NCBI GenBank assembly: GCA_903831575.1
Contig: CAIKYB010000026.1
Location: 120,748-184,747, forward strand
Source of the DNA: an uncultured Bacteroidota bacterium
GTDB taxonomy: Bacteria; Bacteroidota; Bacteroidia; Chitinophagales; Chitinophagaceae
DNA length: 64,000 nt
Reading direction: 5' to 3'
The number at the start of each line of letters is the position of its first letter. Position 1 is the stretch's first letter. A model generated the notes under the pieces. The model was given only the letters and a program-made list of their open reading frames with translations. It was not told the origin of the DNA and ran no database searches. Positions 26,205 through 35,341 of this stretch are shown here, piece after piece. Position numbers and translations under genes: made by a program.

Positions 26205-28283
26205 TTAACCAACTTCTTCATTATTTGTTGCTGAATCTGTTGGAATATCTTGTGACAGGATTGTTGTTTCATCAGAGATGACAGCATCCACAACATCCAC
26301 AACATCAAGAATTTTCTTTTCTTCAAATGGACGTTTTCCAATTAATGCTTCTACATCACTTTTGAATAAAACTTCTTTTACCAATAGTTCTTTAGCCAAC
26401 TTTTCAACGTCTTCTCTCTTTTCAGTGAGTAATTCTTTTGTTTTGATGTAAGCTTCATCAATGAGCTTGCGAACTTCCTGGTCTATAATTTTTCCTGTTT
26501 CTTCACTATATGGCTTGGTGAAATAATTTTCCTGAGCTGGGTCATAGAAGCTTATATTTCCAACTTTATCATTCATGCCATAAACAGTAACCATGCTGTA
26601 AGCGATCTTAGTAATTTGTTGTAAATCATTACTGGCACCTGTGCTGATTTTTCCGAAGAAAATATCTTCACTTGCTCTGCCGCCCAAGGTCATACAAATC
26701 TGATCAATAAGCTGGTCTGTGTTGTATAAGTATTGTTCTTTTGGCGTGTATTGGGCGTAACCAAGAGCAGCTGTTCCTCTTGGCACAATCGTTACTTTAA
26801 GTAACGGATACGCATGCTCTAAGTACCATCCACAAATAGCATGACCTGCTTCGTGATAGGCAATGATTTCTTTTTCCTCGGGGGAAATGATTTTATTCTT
26901 CTTTTCCAAACCACCAATAACTCTGTCAATAGCATCCTGGAAATCACTCATGTCTACCGATTCTTTATTTTTTCTAGCGGCGATTAAAGCAGCTTCATTG
27001 CAAACGTTAGCAATATCAGCGCCTGCAAATCCAGGTGTTTGCTCGGCCATTTTATGAATATCTAAAGTCTGTGAAGTTTTGATTGGTTTAAGATGCACTT
27101 TGAAAATGGCCTCTCTTCCTACTAAATCCGGACGATCAATCCCAATTTGTCTGTCGAAGCGACCTGGTCTTAAAAGGGCGCTGTCTAACACATCTGGACG
27201 GTTTGTTGCGGCCAAAATAATGATCCCCAAATCTGTACCAAAACCATCCATTTCTACGAGCAATTGATTTAAGGTGTTTTCTCTTTCGTCATTACTCATC
27301 ATCATATTCTTACCTCTTGCACGACCAATCGCATCAATTTCATCGATAAAAATAATACAAGGAGCTTTTTCTCTTGCTTGTTTGAATAAATCTCTAACAC
27401 GACTTGCCCCAACGCCTACAAACATTTCAACGAAATCACTTCCGCTCAAACTGAAGAAAGGGACCTGAGCTTCTCCAGCAACTGCTTTTGCTAATAGGGT
27501 TTTACCGGTACCGGGAGGTCCTACTAATAAAGCACCTTTTGGAATTTTTCCACCTAGTGCTGTATATTTTTTAGGATTTTTTAAGAAATCCACAATTTCC
27601 ATTACTTCCACTTTTGCTTCATCTAATCCTGCAACATCTCCAAAGTTGATATTTACTTTTGTTCCTTTTTCAAATAAGGTAGCTTTTGATTTGCCAATAT
27701 TAAAAATGCCGCCACCACCGCCACCACCGCCTGGTCCAACTTTGCGCATCATCATTAAAAATAAAAAACCAATCAACAAAATAGGTAACAGCGTACTGAT
27801 TACCTGGCTGAAAAGTTCACCTTCGTCTTCTGGTTTATCAGGCACTTGTTTTACAGTTGGATTTTCTTCGTAAAATTTTCCAATTTGATCTGAAAACGTT
27901 TTGTCATCGATGACGCTGAAATATACTTGCGGCGCATTCATTTTCTTAGCAGCATCATATTTTTTAGGTACCTGTTTGTCATTTAATAACAAGCCGTAAG
28001 CTTCTGACTTGTTGTTCAGACTGTCTTTATTAATAAAAACGCGTACAATCTTTTTATTGCGAATGGTTTTTATTTCTTCCACATCGCCTTGCTTGAGCAT
28101 CGCGTAGAATTTCTGCTGGTCAGTTTCTACACCGGCAGTACTCACGCCTCTGAATAAATTATAAGAAATAATGAAAAGGAAAACGACACCGTAAATCCAA
28201 TAAATATTAAACTTATTTTTTTTCTTTTGTGGGTTATCTCCAGAAGGAGCGTTACTGTTTTTGTTGTTATCAGGTTGATTCAT
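26205..28283 (-). CDS. ftsH: ATP-dependent zinc metalloprotease FtsH
   Basis: Membrane AAA+ protease of 692 residues that degrades misfolded membrane proteins and selected regulators. In order: N-terminal membrane helix (about 26-45), periplasmic domain, second helix (about 165-183), a poly-Gly stretch ([11 protein letters not shown]), the AAA domain with Walker [14 protein letters not shown], Walker [12 protein letters not shown], second region of homology [19 protein letters not shown], and the M41 protease domain with zinc site [13 protein letters not shown] variable acidic tail follows. All catalytic residues are present. It follows rsfS by 39 bases in the same orientation. Confidence 0.97.
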   Translation of the reverse strand: MNQPDNNKNSNAPSGDNPQKKKNKFNIYWIYGVVFLFIISYNLFRGVSTAGVETDQQKFYAMLKQGDVEEIKTIRNKKIVRVFINKDSLNNKSEAYGLLLNDKQVPKKYDAAKKMNAPQVYFSVIDDKTFSDQIGKFYEENPTVKQVPDKPEDEGELFSQVISTLLPILLIGFLFLMMMRKVGPGGGGGGGGIFNIGKSKATLFEKGTKVNINFGDVAGLDEAKVEVMEIVDFLKNPKKYTALGGKIPKGALLVGPPGTGKTLLAKAVAGEAQVPFFSLSGSDFVEMFVGVGASRVRDLFKQAREKAPCIIFIDEIDAIGRARGKNMMMSNDERENTLNQLLVEMDGFGTDLGIIILAATNRPDVLDSALLRPGRFDRQIGIDRPDLVGREAIFKVHLKPIKTSQTLDIHKMAEQTPGFAGADIANVCNEAALIAARKNKESVDMSDFQDAIDRVIGGLEKKNKIISPEEKEIIAYHEAGHAICGWYLEHAYPLLKVTIVPRGTAALGYAQYTPKEQYLYNTDQLIDQICMTLGGRASEDIFFGKISTGASNDLQQITKIAYSMVTVYGMNDKVGNISFYDPAQENYFTKPYSEETGKIIDQEVRKLIDEAYIKTKELLTEKREDVEKLAKELLVKEVLFKSDVEALIGKRPFEEKKILDVVDVVDAVISDETTILSQDIPTDSATNNEEVG

Positions 28284-28322
28284 AAATCGGTTTACTGTTA
28301 ATAAATTTAAATAGGGTAGTTA

Positions 28323-28754
28323 TCAGTCAAGATGTTCCATTCCTGGGGCATCACTCCATAATTCTTCCAGTTGATAAAATTTTCTTGGCTCAGGGAGCAT
28401 AATATGTACTACAATGTTGACAAAGTCAATTAATATCCATTGTTCTGCTTGACGGCCTTCATGTTTAAAAGGAGCTTCACCACATTCATTTCTTACTTCT
28501 TCTTCAATATTGTCAGCAATTGCCCTTAACTGGTTATTGTTATTGGCCTGGCAAATGATAAAAAAATCAGCGACGGCTTCAGGAATTTTACGAAGATCAA
28601 GACTAACAATATGCTCTCCTTTTTTATCCTGTATTCCTTTAATAATTGATTTGAAAAGTTTACTGCTTCTAGTTAATCGAGTCGGGCTCTTTTCTCTAGT
28701 TTTTAATACGTTCAGATTGCTCAAAAGTGTTATATTTAATTTATAAGTGGTCAA
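28323..28754 (-). CDS. rsfS: Ribosome silencing factor RsfS (Iojap/YbeB)
   Basis: Binds ribosomal protein L14 on the 50S subunit and blocks subunit joining when nutrients are scarce. The Iojap domain (about 32-140) is clear: IIKGIQDKKGEHIVSLDLRK, DFFIICQANNNNQLRAIAD, and EGRQAEQWILIDFVNIVVHIM. The start is uncertain. The TTG at 28754 gives 143 residues; an in-frame TTG at codon 11 is also possible. There is no ATG before the domain. It heads the ftsH/LUD/lpxH gene run and is divergent from birA. Confidence 0.9.
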   Translation of the reverse strand: MTTYKLNITLLSNLNVLKTREKSPTRLTRSSKLFKSIIKGIQDKKGEHIVSLDLRKIPEAVADFFIICQANNNNQLRAIADNIEEEVRNECGEAPFKHEGRQAEQWILIDFVNIVVHIMLPEPRKFYQLEELWSDAPGMEHLD

Positions 28755-28823
28755 ATATTGCTAAACTATAATAATAGTTAACAAAGTATCTCAAAAGTAC
28801 TATTTCTTTGTGATTCAAAGATT

Positions 28824-29570
28824 ATGCATCCAAACTTACTTTTCAATAATATTGGTCAGACAGAAAGTACCAACAACTATGCCATGGAGCAAATTCATGC
28901 AGGATTGGCGAAGCATGGAATGGCTTGGTTTTCCGACAATCAAACTATGGGAAAAGGGCAACGTGGTAAATCCTGGGAAAGCCAGCCCGGGATGAATATT
29001 GCATTGAGCGTGGTTTTCGAGCCTGTTATACCGTTGTTTCAACACCCTTTCCTCTTCAATATGTTCATTTCTTTGACTTGCAGACAATTTTTGCAAGAGC
29101 TCATAAAGGAAAAAGTGGACATAAAATGGCCAAATGATTTATTTATTCGCGACAGAAAGGCAGTAGGATTATTGATTGAAAACAAATACAGGGGCAATAC
29201 TTGGAATTGGTCAATTGTTGGGATTGGGATAAATGTGAATCAAACTTCATTTGCTGAATCCTTAAAAAATGCCATTTCTCTCAGACAAATATCAGGGGAA
29301 ACGTATCATCCAGAATTTTTGGCGACAAAGCTTCATGACTATTTATTGTCTGAAATGAATAACATTGCAGAAAAAGGTACCGAGAAAATCTTATTTGACT
29401 ATAACCAGCATTTGTATAAAATCGGAGAAAAAGTAACGCTCAAAAAAGATGATTCGACTTTTGATGCAACAATTAAAGGCGTTAATGAGCGGGGGCAATT
29501 AATAACAAGAGATATTGTTGAGCGGGTATTTCAGTTTGGGGAAGTGGAGTGGGTGAAAGCGGTTGAATGA
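28824..29570 (+). CDS. birA: Biotin--[acetyl-CoA-carboxylase] ligase
   Basis: Biotin protein ligase of 248 residues that forms biotinyl-AMP and loads biotin onto carboxylase carrier proteins. Seen: substrate loop TMGKGQRGKSW (variant of GRGRxGR), PGMNIALSVVF, the catalytic VDIKWPNDLFI and VGLLIENKYRG, then GIGINVNQ and a small SH3-like C-terminal domain with GVNERGQLI. There is no N-terminal helix-turn-helix, so it is the monofunctional type and not a repressor. It is divergent from rsfS over a 69-base spacer. Confidence 0.94.
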   Translation: MHPNLLFNNIGQTESTNNYAMEQIHAGLAKHGMAWFSDNQTMGKGQRGKSWESQPGMNIALSVVFEPVIPLFQHPFLFNMFISLTCRQFLQELIKEKVDIKWPNDLFIRDRKAVGLLIENKYRGNTWNWSIVGIGINVNQTSFAESLKNAISLRQISGETYHPEFLATKLHDYLLSEMNNIAEKGTEKILFDYNQHLYKIGEKVTLKKDDSTFDATIKGVNERGQLITRDIVERVFQFGEVEWVKAVE

Positions 29571-29608
29571 AGCGTGAAATGTTGTTGAAATGTTTTTGAA
29601 TTTTGTTT

Positions 29609-29660
29609 AATCAACCAATCAACCAATCAACCAATCAACCAATGAACCAATCAACCAATC
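29609..29660. repeat. Tandem 8-bp repeat (AATCAACC)
   Basis: Six adjacent copies of AATCAACC (the fifth reads AATGAACC) plus a half copy. The array fills the spacer between the convergent birA and peroxiredoxin genes and runs into the peroxiredoxin stop codon at 29659-29661. Such simple arrays can change copy number by slippage. Confidence 0.9.
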
Positions 29661-30117
29661 ACCATGCAGCGAGAATTTCCTGAGCATGTTCCTTAGCTTT
29701 TGGTTTGGCAATTATTTTTTTAATCATACCATCGCCGTCTATTAAAAAAGTGGTTCTGATTAATCCCATATACTTTTTGCCGTACAGCTGCTTTTCTCCC
29801 CAAACGCCATATTTATCAATAATCTTGAGTTCAGGATCCGCAAGTAAAATGAAAGGTAAATCGTGTTTAGTTTCGAATTTTTTATGTTTTGCCACTTCAT
29901 CAGGGCTTACACCAATAACCGTAATTCCTTTGTTTTTCAACAATCCAAAATTATCTCTCAGATTACATGCTTGAACAGTGCAGGTTGGCGTGTCGTCTTT
30001 AGGATAAAAGTACAGGACAATATTTTTTCCTTTAAAATCAGCTAATGAAATCATATCACCATTCTGATCTTTCGCTTTGAAAGCAGGCGCTTTTTTTCCT
30101 TCTGTAAGTGTTGCCAT
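29659..30117 (-). CDS. bcp: Thioredoxin-dependent peroxiredoxin (Bcp/PrxQ type)
   Basis: Reduces hydrogen peroxide and organic hydroperoxides with thioredoxin as electron donor in the cytoplasm. Seen: GKKAPAFKAKDQNGD, the active site YPKDDTPTCTVQACNLRD with peroxidatic and resolving cysteines five residues apart (the atypical 2-Cys PrxQ arrangement), GVSPDEVAKHKKF and the ending LIRTTFLID. The ATG at 30117 gives the natural 152-residue form starting MATLTEGKKAP; longer readings reach back into the M23 gene. It starts 10 bases after that gene stops, so the two probably share a transcript. Confidence 0.93.
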   Translation of the reverse strand: MATLTEGKKAPAFKAKDQNGDMISLADFKGKNIVLYFYPKDDTPTCTVQACNLRDNFGLLKNKGITVIGVSPDEVAKHKKFETKHDLPFILLADPELKIIDKYGVWGEKQLYGKKYMGLIRTTFLIDGDGMIKKIIAKPKAKEHAQEILAAW

Positions 30118-30127
30118 GTTTAAAAAA

Positions 30128-31834
30128 TTATCTGGTGAAATGGTATTGCTTTGTTGTTGTATTTCCAACGAGGTCTTTAACAATAATCTTTAAAATATGT
30201 TCGCCGGGGGAACAATATTTGTCAATGTTATAAATAAAACTAAGCTCTTTATCATTAGTGAATAATATCCATTGGTCATCTATATATCCATTGAATGACC
30301 CTATTGGCTTGCAATTGTCAATAGCACTAAATACAATTTTATTCATTCCTGAAATATTCATTCCATCTCTGAATCCAAAGAGTGGCGTTACTACAGGCGG
30401 AGATATATCAAGGAGTAATTGGTAAGTGCCGAAGTCTCTGAAGTAGGCTTTATACCAACCTTTTTCAAAACTTGCTTTTTGGAATCTCTCTTTGTTGTAA
30501 GTGTTTTGTTTCATTACAATTTTACCTGTATCGCTTATATTAAAATTCCCTTTTATTTTAATGGGAAAGTAACACTGCGCTGGCGTGTATAGATTTTGTA
30601 GCTGAAAAACCTTTTGTCCGTTTGAACTATTTTTTTCGCTGTATTTAAAATGAAAGGCATCATAGATTGCATTTTCTGGCAAGTAAAATGACAGCGATTC
30701 GTTCTCAAAAATATTGATGGTATTGGGCTCAAATAATTTTTCAGCAGAACTATTTTTTACTGGAGTTGTTTCTGTCTTTTGTATATCGAATTGTAAAACA
30801 GCACTGTTTTCCTGAGCATCTTCAACAATTATTTTTATATCGTGATTATCATTGTCATCTAATGGAATCATTCCATTTTCTTTGGGAGCCGTTTTATATA
30901 TACCATTTACATATCCGGGAAGCTTTGATAAATGCTGTAAAAATGGACCGCCGTTAATCTTGGTTTTAAAATCAATATGCGCATTGAGATAACGTGTGTC
31001 GTCATAGCTGATACTATCCATTTCAAAACCTGCAATTTCTTTTCCATCTTTAAATAACTCCGCTTTATAAATGCCATTTTGGTTGGTAGAACCTGAATAG
31101 CGATCGTATGCTGTAATGGCAAAACTAATCTTGTCTGAATTTACTTTTATGATTCCTCCAGCTGGCTGAAACTTTCCATTCACTTTTTTTAATGGGTAAA
31201 TTTTTGGCGTTTGTTCATAGGTACTGATGCTTCTATCATAAACGGCTAAACGAATAATGTCCGGAGCAATATTGTCTTCAATAGGAAATCCAAACAATAA
31301 AGGATTAAGCACTTTTTCTGATTTCGTATCCCTGATTTCAAAATGCAAATGCGGTCCTTGAGAGCCACCTGTATTTCCGCTCAGCGCAATCAGTTCGCCT
31401 TTTTTTATTTTGAAAAGATTTGCAGGTAATTCCTGATCAATTTTCCATTGTTGGTTATGGTATTGTTGTTCGATTAAATAGGTTTCTAATGCCGGATAAA
31501 AAACATTCAGATGTGCATATAAAGTTGTCAATCCATTCGGATGGTTGATATAAATAGCTCTGCCAAAACCAGTAGGATCAACGTGTATTTTGGCAATATA
31601 GCCATCGGCAGCAGCAAAAACTTTAAGATTCACCTTGCCTTCTGTTCGGCAATCTAATCCCATGTGGTAATGATTGGGCCTCAATTCGCCAAAGTTGGCT
31701 ACAAGTCCGGGCGTTGCATCAACAGGCCATTGAAAATAATGCTGAGGATAATTTTTGGTTGGGAATAGTTGAGCTATACAAAATGAAGGAAGGAAACAAA
31801 ATACATTCAAATACCAGAAAATATTTTTCTTCAT
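30128..31834 (-). CDS. M23 family peptidase with long C-terminal beta region
   Basis: Exported LytM-type protein of about 568 residues. Seen: signal peptide (about 1-22, ending FCIAQ), an M23 domain (about 40-190) with HYHMGLDCRTEG (HxxxD), a Gly/Tyr core ending TTLYAHLN, and GPHLHFEIRDT giving the last zinc ligand, followed by about 380 residues of beta-rich sequence with DUF-like, Ig-type character of unknown role. All zinc ligands are kept. The ATG at 31834 (MKKNIFW) is preferred over GTG at 31843. It is divergent from comEC. It probably cleaves peptidoglycan cross-links; the large tail may place it at a specific site. Confidence 0.88.
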   Translation of the reverse strand: MKKNIFWYLNVFCFLPSFCIAQLFPTKNYPQHYFQWPVDATPGLVANFGELRPNHYHMGLDCRTEGKVNLKVFAAADGYIAKIHVDPTGFGRAIYINHPNGLTTLYAHLNVFYPALETYLIEQQYHNQQWKIDQELPANLFKIKKGELIALSGNTGGSQGPHLHFEIRDTKSEKVLNPLLFGFPIEDNIAPDIIRLAVYDRSISTYEQTPKIYPLKKVNGKFQPAGGIIKVNSDKISFAITAYDRYSGSTNQNGIYKAELFKDGKEIAGFEMDSISYDDTRYLNAHIDFKTKINGGPFLQHLSKLPGYVNGIYKTAPKENGMIPLDDNDNHDIKIIVEDAQENSAVLQFDIQKTETTPVKNSSAEKLFEPNTINIFENESLSFYLPENAIYDAFHFKYSEKNSSNGQKVFQLQNLYTPAQCYFPIKIKGNFNISDTGKIVMKQNTYNKERFQKASFEKGWYKAYFRDFGTYQLLLDISPPVVTPLFGFRDGMNISGMNKIVFSAIDNCKPIGSFNGYIDDQWILFTNDKELSFIYNIDKYCSPGEHILKIIVKDLVGNTTTKQYHFTR

Positions 31835-31932
31835 TCTAATCACTTTTTAATTTTTTCAAAGATACAATTGATGTGATGATTTCACTAAATAAACTTCAGT
31901 TCAGCATGCCATTCTCTTTTATATTTTAGTGT

Positions 31933-34002
31933 ATGCATCAATATCAAATTCCCGTTTGGAAAGAAGCTCCTTTTATCAGAATTATCTTGCCGCTTATGGC
32001 TGGCATTTTCTTTCAATGGAATATGCCTCTTGGAAAGCAATCCATTTTTTATTTGCTGATTTTCTTTTCCGCAAGCTTTTTCCTTTTTTATTATTTATCC
32101 TTATCAGTAAGATTTAGGTTTCGATTTTTTCAAACGGGATTAATTCTTGCTTTGATTTTTTTAATGGGCATGCTGATTACCTGGAATTGTGATCTAAGAA
32201 ATCATAACAATTGGTATGGAAATAATGTTGTATTAAAAGATAAACTTGTCGTACTAATCAATGAGCCTTTAATAGAAAAGGAAAATTCATTCAAGACTAT
32301 TGCTCTTGTAAAACAGGTGGTAACAAATAAGGAAGTTAAGTCTGTAAAAGGTAGGATGTTGTTGTATTTCAAAAAAGAAAGTGGTGTCGTTAATTTGCAT
32401 TATGGCGATTTGATTTTAATCAACAAGCCTTTTCAAACTATCAATAAATCTGGAAACCCCGGAGAATTTGACAACCAGCGTTATCAGTCATTTCTGCAGA
32501 TCTATCACCAAATATATCTTTCCGCTGCTGATTATGTAAAACTTCCCTTGCAAGAGTATAGCCGCATTGATCAGTTTATTTTTTCTTTAAAAGACTATAC
32601 CATTCATGTGTTACAAAAGTATTTTAAAGAAGTTAAAACATTGGGAATTGCGGAGGCATTACTCATCGGTTATAAATATGATTTGGATAAGGATTTGGTT
32701 CAGGCATATAGCAACACTGGCGTTGTTCATATTATTGCTATTTCTGGCTTACATCTTGGATTAATTTATATGGTGTTGTTGTGGTTGTTTAATTGTATTC
32801 CGGTTGTTAATAAATCAAACATACTCAAATCTATTTCAGTTGTTTCATGCCTTTGGATTTTTTCTTTACTTACCGGGGCATCAGCATCTGTATTGAGAAG
32901 TGCGGTGATGTTTACTTGTATTATTATTGGTAAAGTTTTTCAAAAGACATCTTCTATTTACAATTCGCTGGCTGCATCTGCGTTTATTCTTTTGTGTTAC
33001 AATCCATACTTTTTATGGGATGTTGGATTTCAGTTGAGTTATCTCGCTATCATTGGAATTATCTGGCTGCAAAAACCGATTCTTCATCTATTGCTGGTGA
33101 AGTCCTTTCTTCCCCAAAAAATATGGGAGATGACCGCGATTACAATTGCAGCTCAAATTGTTACATTTCCTATTTGTTTATTTTATTTCCACCAGTTCCC
33201 CAATTTGTTTCTCTTGACAAATTTAATGGCAGTGCCATTGTCAACGATAATACTATTTGCTGAAATTGGATTAGTTTGTTTTTCATGGTTTTCCTTTCTG
33301 GGAAAATATCTTGCCATCATTACGGAACAGCTGATTTTATTATTGAATGGGGTCATTGAATTTTTGAATAAAATACCCTTTTCTGTTACGAAAAATATAT
33401 ATTCAGATGAATATTCTACCATTTTCCTATACGGCATTGTGATTTTTTTCATTTATGGGTTGATGTTAAAAAATAAAACACATTTAAAAGCAGCGTTCTT
33501 TTTTGTAACTATTTTTTCTGCTGTTCAATCTGCCGCCAATTATAAAATTCAACATCAAAAGAAATTAGTAGTTTATCAGTTTCCTCATAAACAGTCAATC
33601 GACTTCATTTTCCAAAATCAATTTTATTTTTTTGGCGATAGTAATCTTAACATGAAATCCAAGCGTCAAATTTATTATTTAAAAGATAAAAAGGATTTCT
33701 TAAGTGGCTTGCAAATTGAAACGAACAAGGCTGTTTTCTATGATAAAAAAATTATGATACTAAGTGCAAATGAACAGTATGCTGCAGGATCTGAGAAGTT
33801 ACAGCTGGACTTTCTAATCCTATCTAAAAATGCACATGTAAGTATTGCAAGGATTTTACAATTTGCGCAACCTACATTAATTGTAATGGACGCTTCTAAT
33901 AGTTTTTGGAAAATCTCAAAATGGAAAAAAGAATGCGATAGCCTGCACCAGCAATATTATTCCATACCAGAGCGCGGTGCTTTTGTATGCACCATTCCTT
34001 GA
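31933..34002 (+). CDS. comEC: ComEC/Rec2-family DNA uptake channel protein
   Basis: Inner membrane protein of 689 residues that carries single-stranded DNA into the cytoplasm during natural transformation. Seen: N-terminal helices, a DUF4131-like OB segment (about 90-190, including GRMLLYFKKESG and NPGEFDNQRY), then the Competence domain with LIGYKYDLDKDLVQAYSNTG, HIIAISGLHLG and SVLRSAVMFT in a multi-helix bundle to about residue 520. The C-terminal 150 residues are too short and lack HxHxDH, so a metallo-beta-lactamase nuclease domain is absent or decayed, as in many Bacteroidota. A comF gene lies in the same window, but far away. Convergent with the next gene, only 3 bases apart. Confidence 0.88.
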   Translation: MHQYQIPVWKEAPFIRIILPLMAGIFFQWNMPLGKQSIFYLLIFFSASFFLFYYLSLSVRFRFRFFQTGLILALIFLMGMLITWNCDLRNHNNWYGNNVVLKDKLVVLINEPLIEKENSFKTIALVKQVVTNKEVKSVKGRMLLYFKKESGVVNLHYGDLILINKPFQTINKSGNPGEFDNQRYQSFLQIYHQIYLSAADYVKLPLQEYSRIDQFIFSLKDYTIHVLQKYFKEVKTLGIAEALLIGYKYDLDKDLVQAYSNTGVVHIIAISGLHLGLIYMVLLWLFNCIPVVNKSNILKSISVVSCLWIFSLLTGASASVLRSAVMFTCIIIGKVFQKTSSIYNSLAASAFILLCYNPYFLWDVGFQLSYLAIIGIIWLQKPILHLLLVKSFLPQKIWEMTAITIAAQIVTFPICLFYFHQFPNLFLLTNLMAVPLSTIILFAEIGLVCFSWFSFLGKYLAIITEQLILLLNGVIEFLNKIPFSVTKNIYSDEYSTIFLYGIVIFFIYGLMLKNKTHLKAAFFFVTIFSAVQSAANYKIQHQKKLVVYQFPHKQSIDFIFQNQFYFFGDSNLNMKSKRQIYYLKDKKDFLSGLQIETNKAVFYDKKIMILSANEQYAAGSEKLQLDFLILSKNAHVSIARILQFAQPTLIVMDASNSFWKISKWKKECDSLHQQYYSIPERGAFVCTIP

Positions 34003-34005
34003 TTT

Positions 34006-35283
34006 TTAAAGAGATGCTATAAATTGGGTATACAGTTCTTGCCATCCAAGGAATTCCACCTCACCCCCCAAAAAATTATTATGAAAAATTGGAATTAGAA
34101 GCCCGTTCACTTTTTCACATTGTTTTTTATAGTGCATCAATTCTTTTAGAGTCTCTTCTGTATTTTGTTTTTGTTCATAATAACTATTGGCATCCATGAA
34201 ACAAAATGGAAACAATCTTAGTGTGGTTGTTTTTTCAATTGACAAGTCGTACCAAAAAAAACTACTCGCTACGGAAGCTCTGAAACCATTGATGCTGCCA
34301 TACCCCATACTAAATTCGTTTTGAATGCCTGAAGCTAATAATTGTTGAAAAGTTTCAGGTAAATTAAAATTGATATAATGTTGCCGAGAATTTACAATAG
34401 GGTTACCTACTATTTTTTCTAGTTTTTTCTTCTCTTTTATAAGTATTGAATTGTGTCTGTTGCTTAACCACGAAGGATGCAACCCAATGGAATGTATTTT
34501 CGCATGCTCACGAATCAATCTTTTCATTGGTTTTTTATTCGGAGAAATATTTTTATCATACTTGCTCCATCTTTTCGCCACTAAGAAAAAATACAATTGA
34601 GTTAACTCTTTTCTTTCAACTGAAATGTTCAAAAACTCATAACTATCATAAGGGTCTTTTTTAAACCCCAATAAAACAAGTAGTCTTTGGAAACTTGGTT
34701 TTGCAATAAAGCCGCCGATGTTTCTCATGATTCCTTTATGTCGATAAGACCAAGCCATATCAATATCATAAGTCAACATGGTTTTAAATTCAGGCCTGTA
34801 AAACTTTATATCAGGAAATGTGCCTTGCAAACTTTCAGCAAGCCATTGCATCCAAATATTCACAACTGGCTTGTCCAAAAAATTGTTCTTGAACGCTACT
34901 GAATTCTCATGTGCGTATCTTCCATAGACATCTTTCTGGTGTGGTAAATATTCTTCGTACCTGCTTATCAAATAAAATGTAGCAGCAAAAACATCAAAAC
35001 CAACATCATCAGTTGATTTAAAAAAAGCAGTAGTGTCCTTTACCAAAAAACAATTTATTTCCTGTTCTTTTATTCCTTTCTCCGCCAACAATCCATGAGG
35101 GATAATTTGAAATGAAGGGGATTCTATTTTTGTTGCAGAATAATTGATAATGAAATGATCTGTATTGCTACAATCTTCTTTTTTGTTGGTAATAATATAT
35201 TCTACTCCCAACTGCTCTTTCAAAATAAAATGGCAGATGTAGCTTAATCTTGCTGATATGTCTTCTGTATAAAGGAGTATCAT
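34006..35283 (-). CDS. Polysaccharide deacetylase-like protein (DUF7033-type)
   Basis: Protein of 425 residues with a deacetylase-like (NodB) barrel in its C-terminal half. Seen: an N-terminal alpha/beta part (about 1-150), MLTYDIDMAW with the metal-binding Asp pair at about 171-173, HSIGLHPSW with the motif-2 histidine, and the later SRQHYINFNLPE and GYGSINGFRAS segments. These are typical of Bacteroidota proteins annotated as polysaccharide deacetylases; the substrate is unknown and no signal peptide is seen, so it may act in the cytoplasm. The lutB terminator lies just upstream, so it probably has its own promoter. Confidence 0.75.
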   Translation of the reverse strand: MILLYTEDISARLSYICHFILKEQLGVEYIITNKKEDCSNTDHFIINYSATKIESPSFQIIPHGLLAEKGIKEQEINCFLVKDTTAFFKSTDDVGFDVFAATFYLISRYEEYLPHQKDVYGRYAHENSVAFKNNFLDKPVVNIWMQWLAESLQGTFPDIKFYRPEFKTMLTYDIDMAWSYRHKGIMRNIGGFIAKPSFQRLLVLLGFKKDPYDSYEFLNISVERKELTQLYFFLVAKRWSKYDKNISPNKKPMKRLIREHAKIHSIGLHPSWLSNRHNSILIKEKKKLEKIVGNPIVNSRQHYINFNLPETFQQLLASGIQNEFSMGYGSINGFRASVASSFFWYDLSIEKTTTLRLFPFCFMDANSYYEQKQNTEETLKELMHYKKQCEKVNGLLIPIFHNNFLGGEVEFLGWQELYTQFIASL

Positions 35284-35291
35284 TTTGGTAT

Positions 35292-35314
35292 AAAAAAAGC
35301 CGGATTTCCCGACT
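35292..35314 (-). terminator. Rho-independent terminator after the lutB-like gene
   Basis: On the minus strand AGTCGG, a GAAAT loop and CCGGCT form a six-pair stem with one G-T, followed by seven T. It lies 28 bases beyond the lutB-like stop codon and ends that transcript before the deacetylase-like gene. Confidence 0.75.
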
Positions 35315-35341
35315 ATCTTTCTTGAATTCTAAAATACAACT

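Noticed and set aside
27700..27735. Repeat of CCACCGCC type inside ftsH.
   Set aside because: It simply encodes the poly-Gly stretch after the second membrane helix, seen in other FtsH proteins of the phylum.
29609..29660. CRISPR-like array.
   Set aside because: Units are 8 bases with no spacers; a simple tandem repeat.
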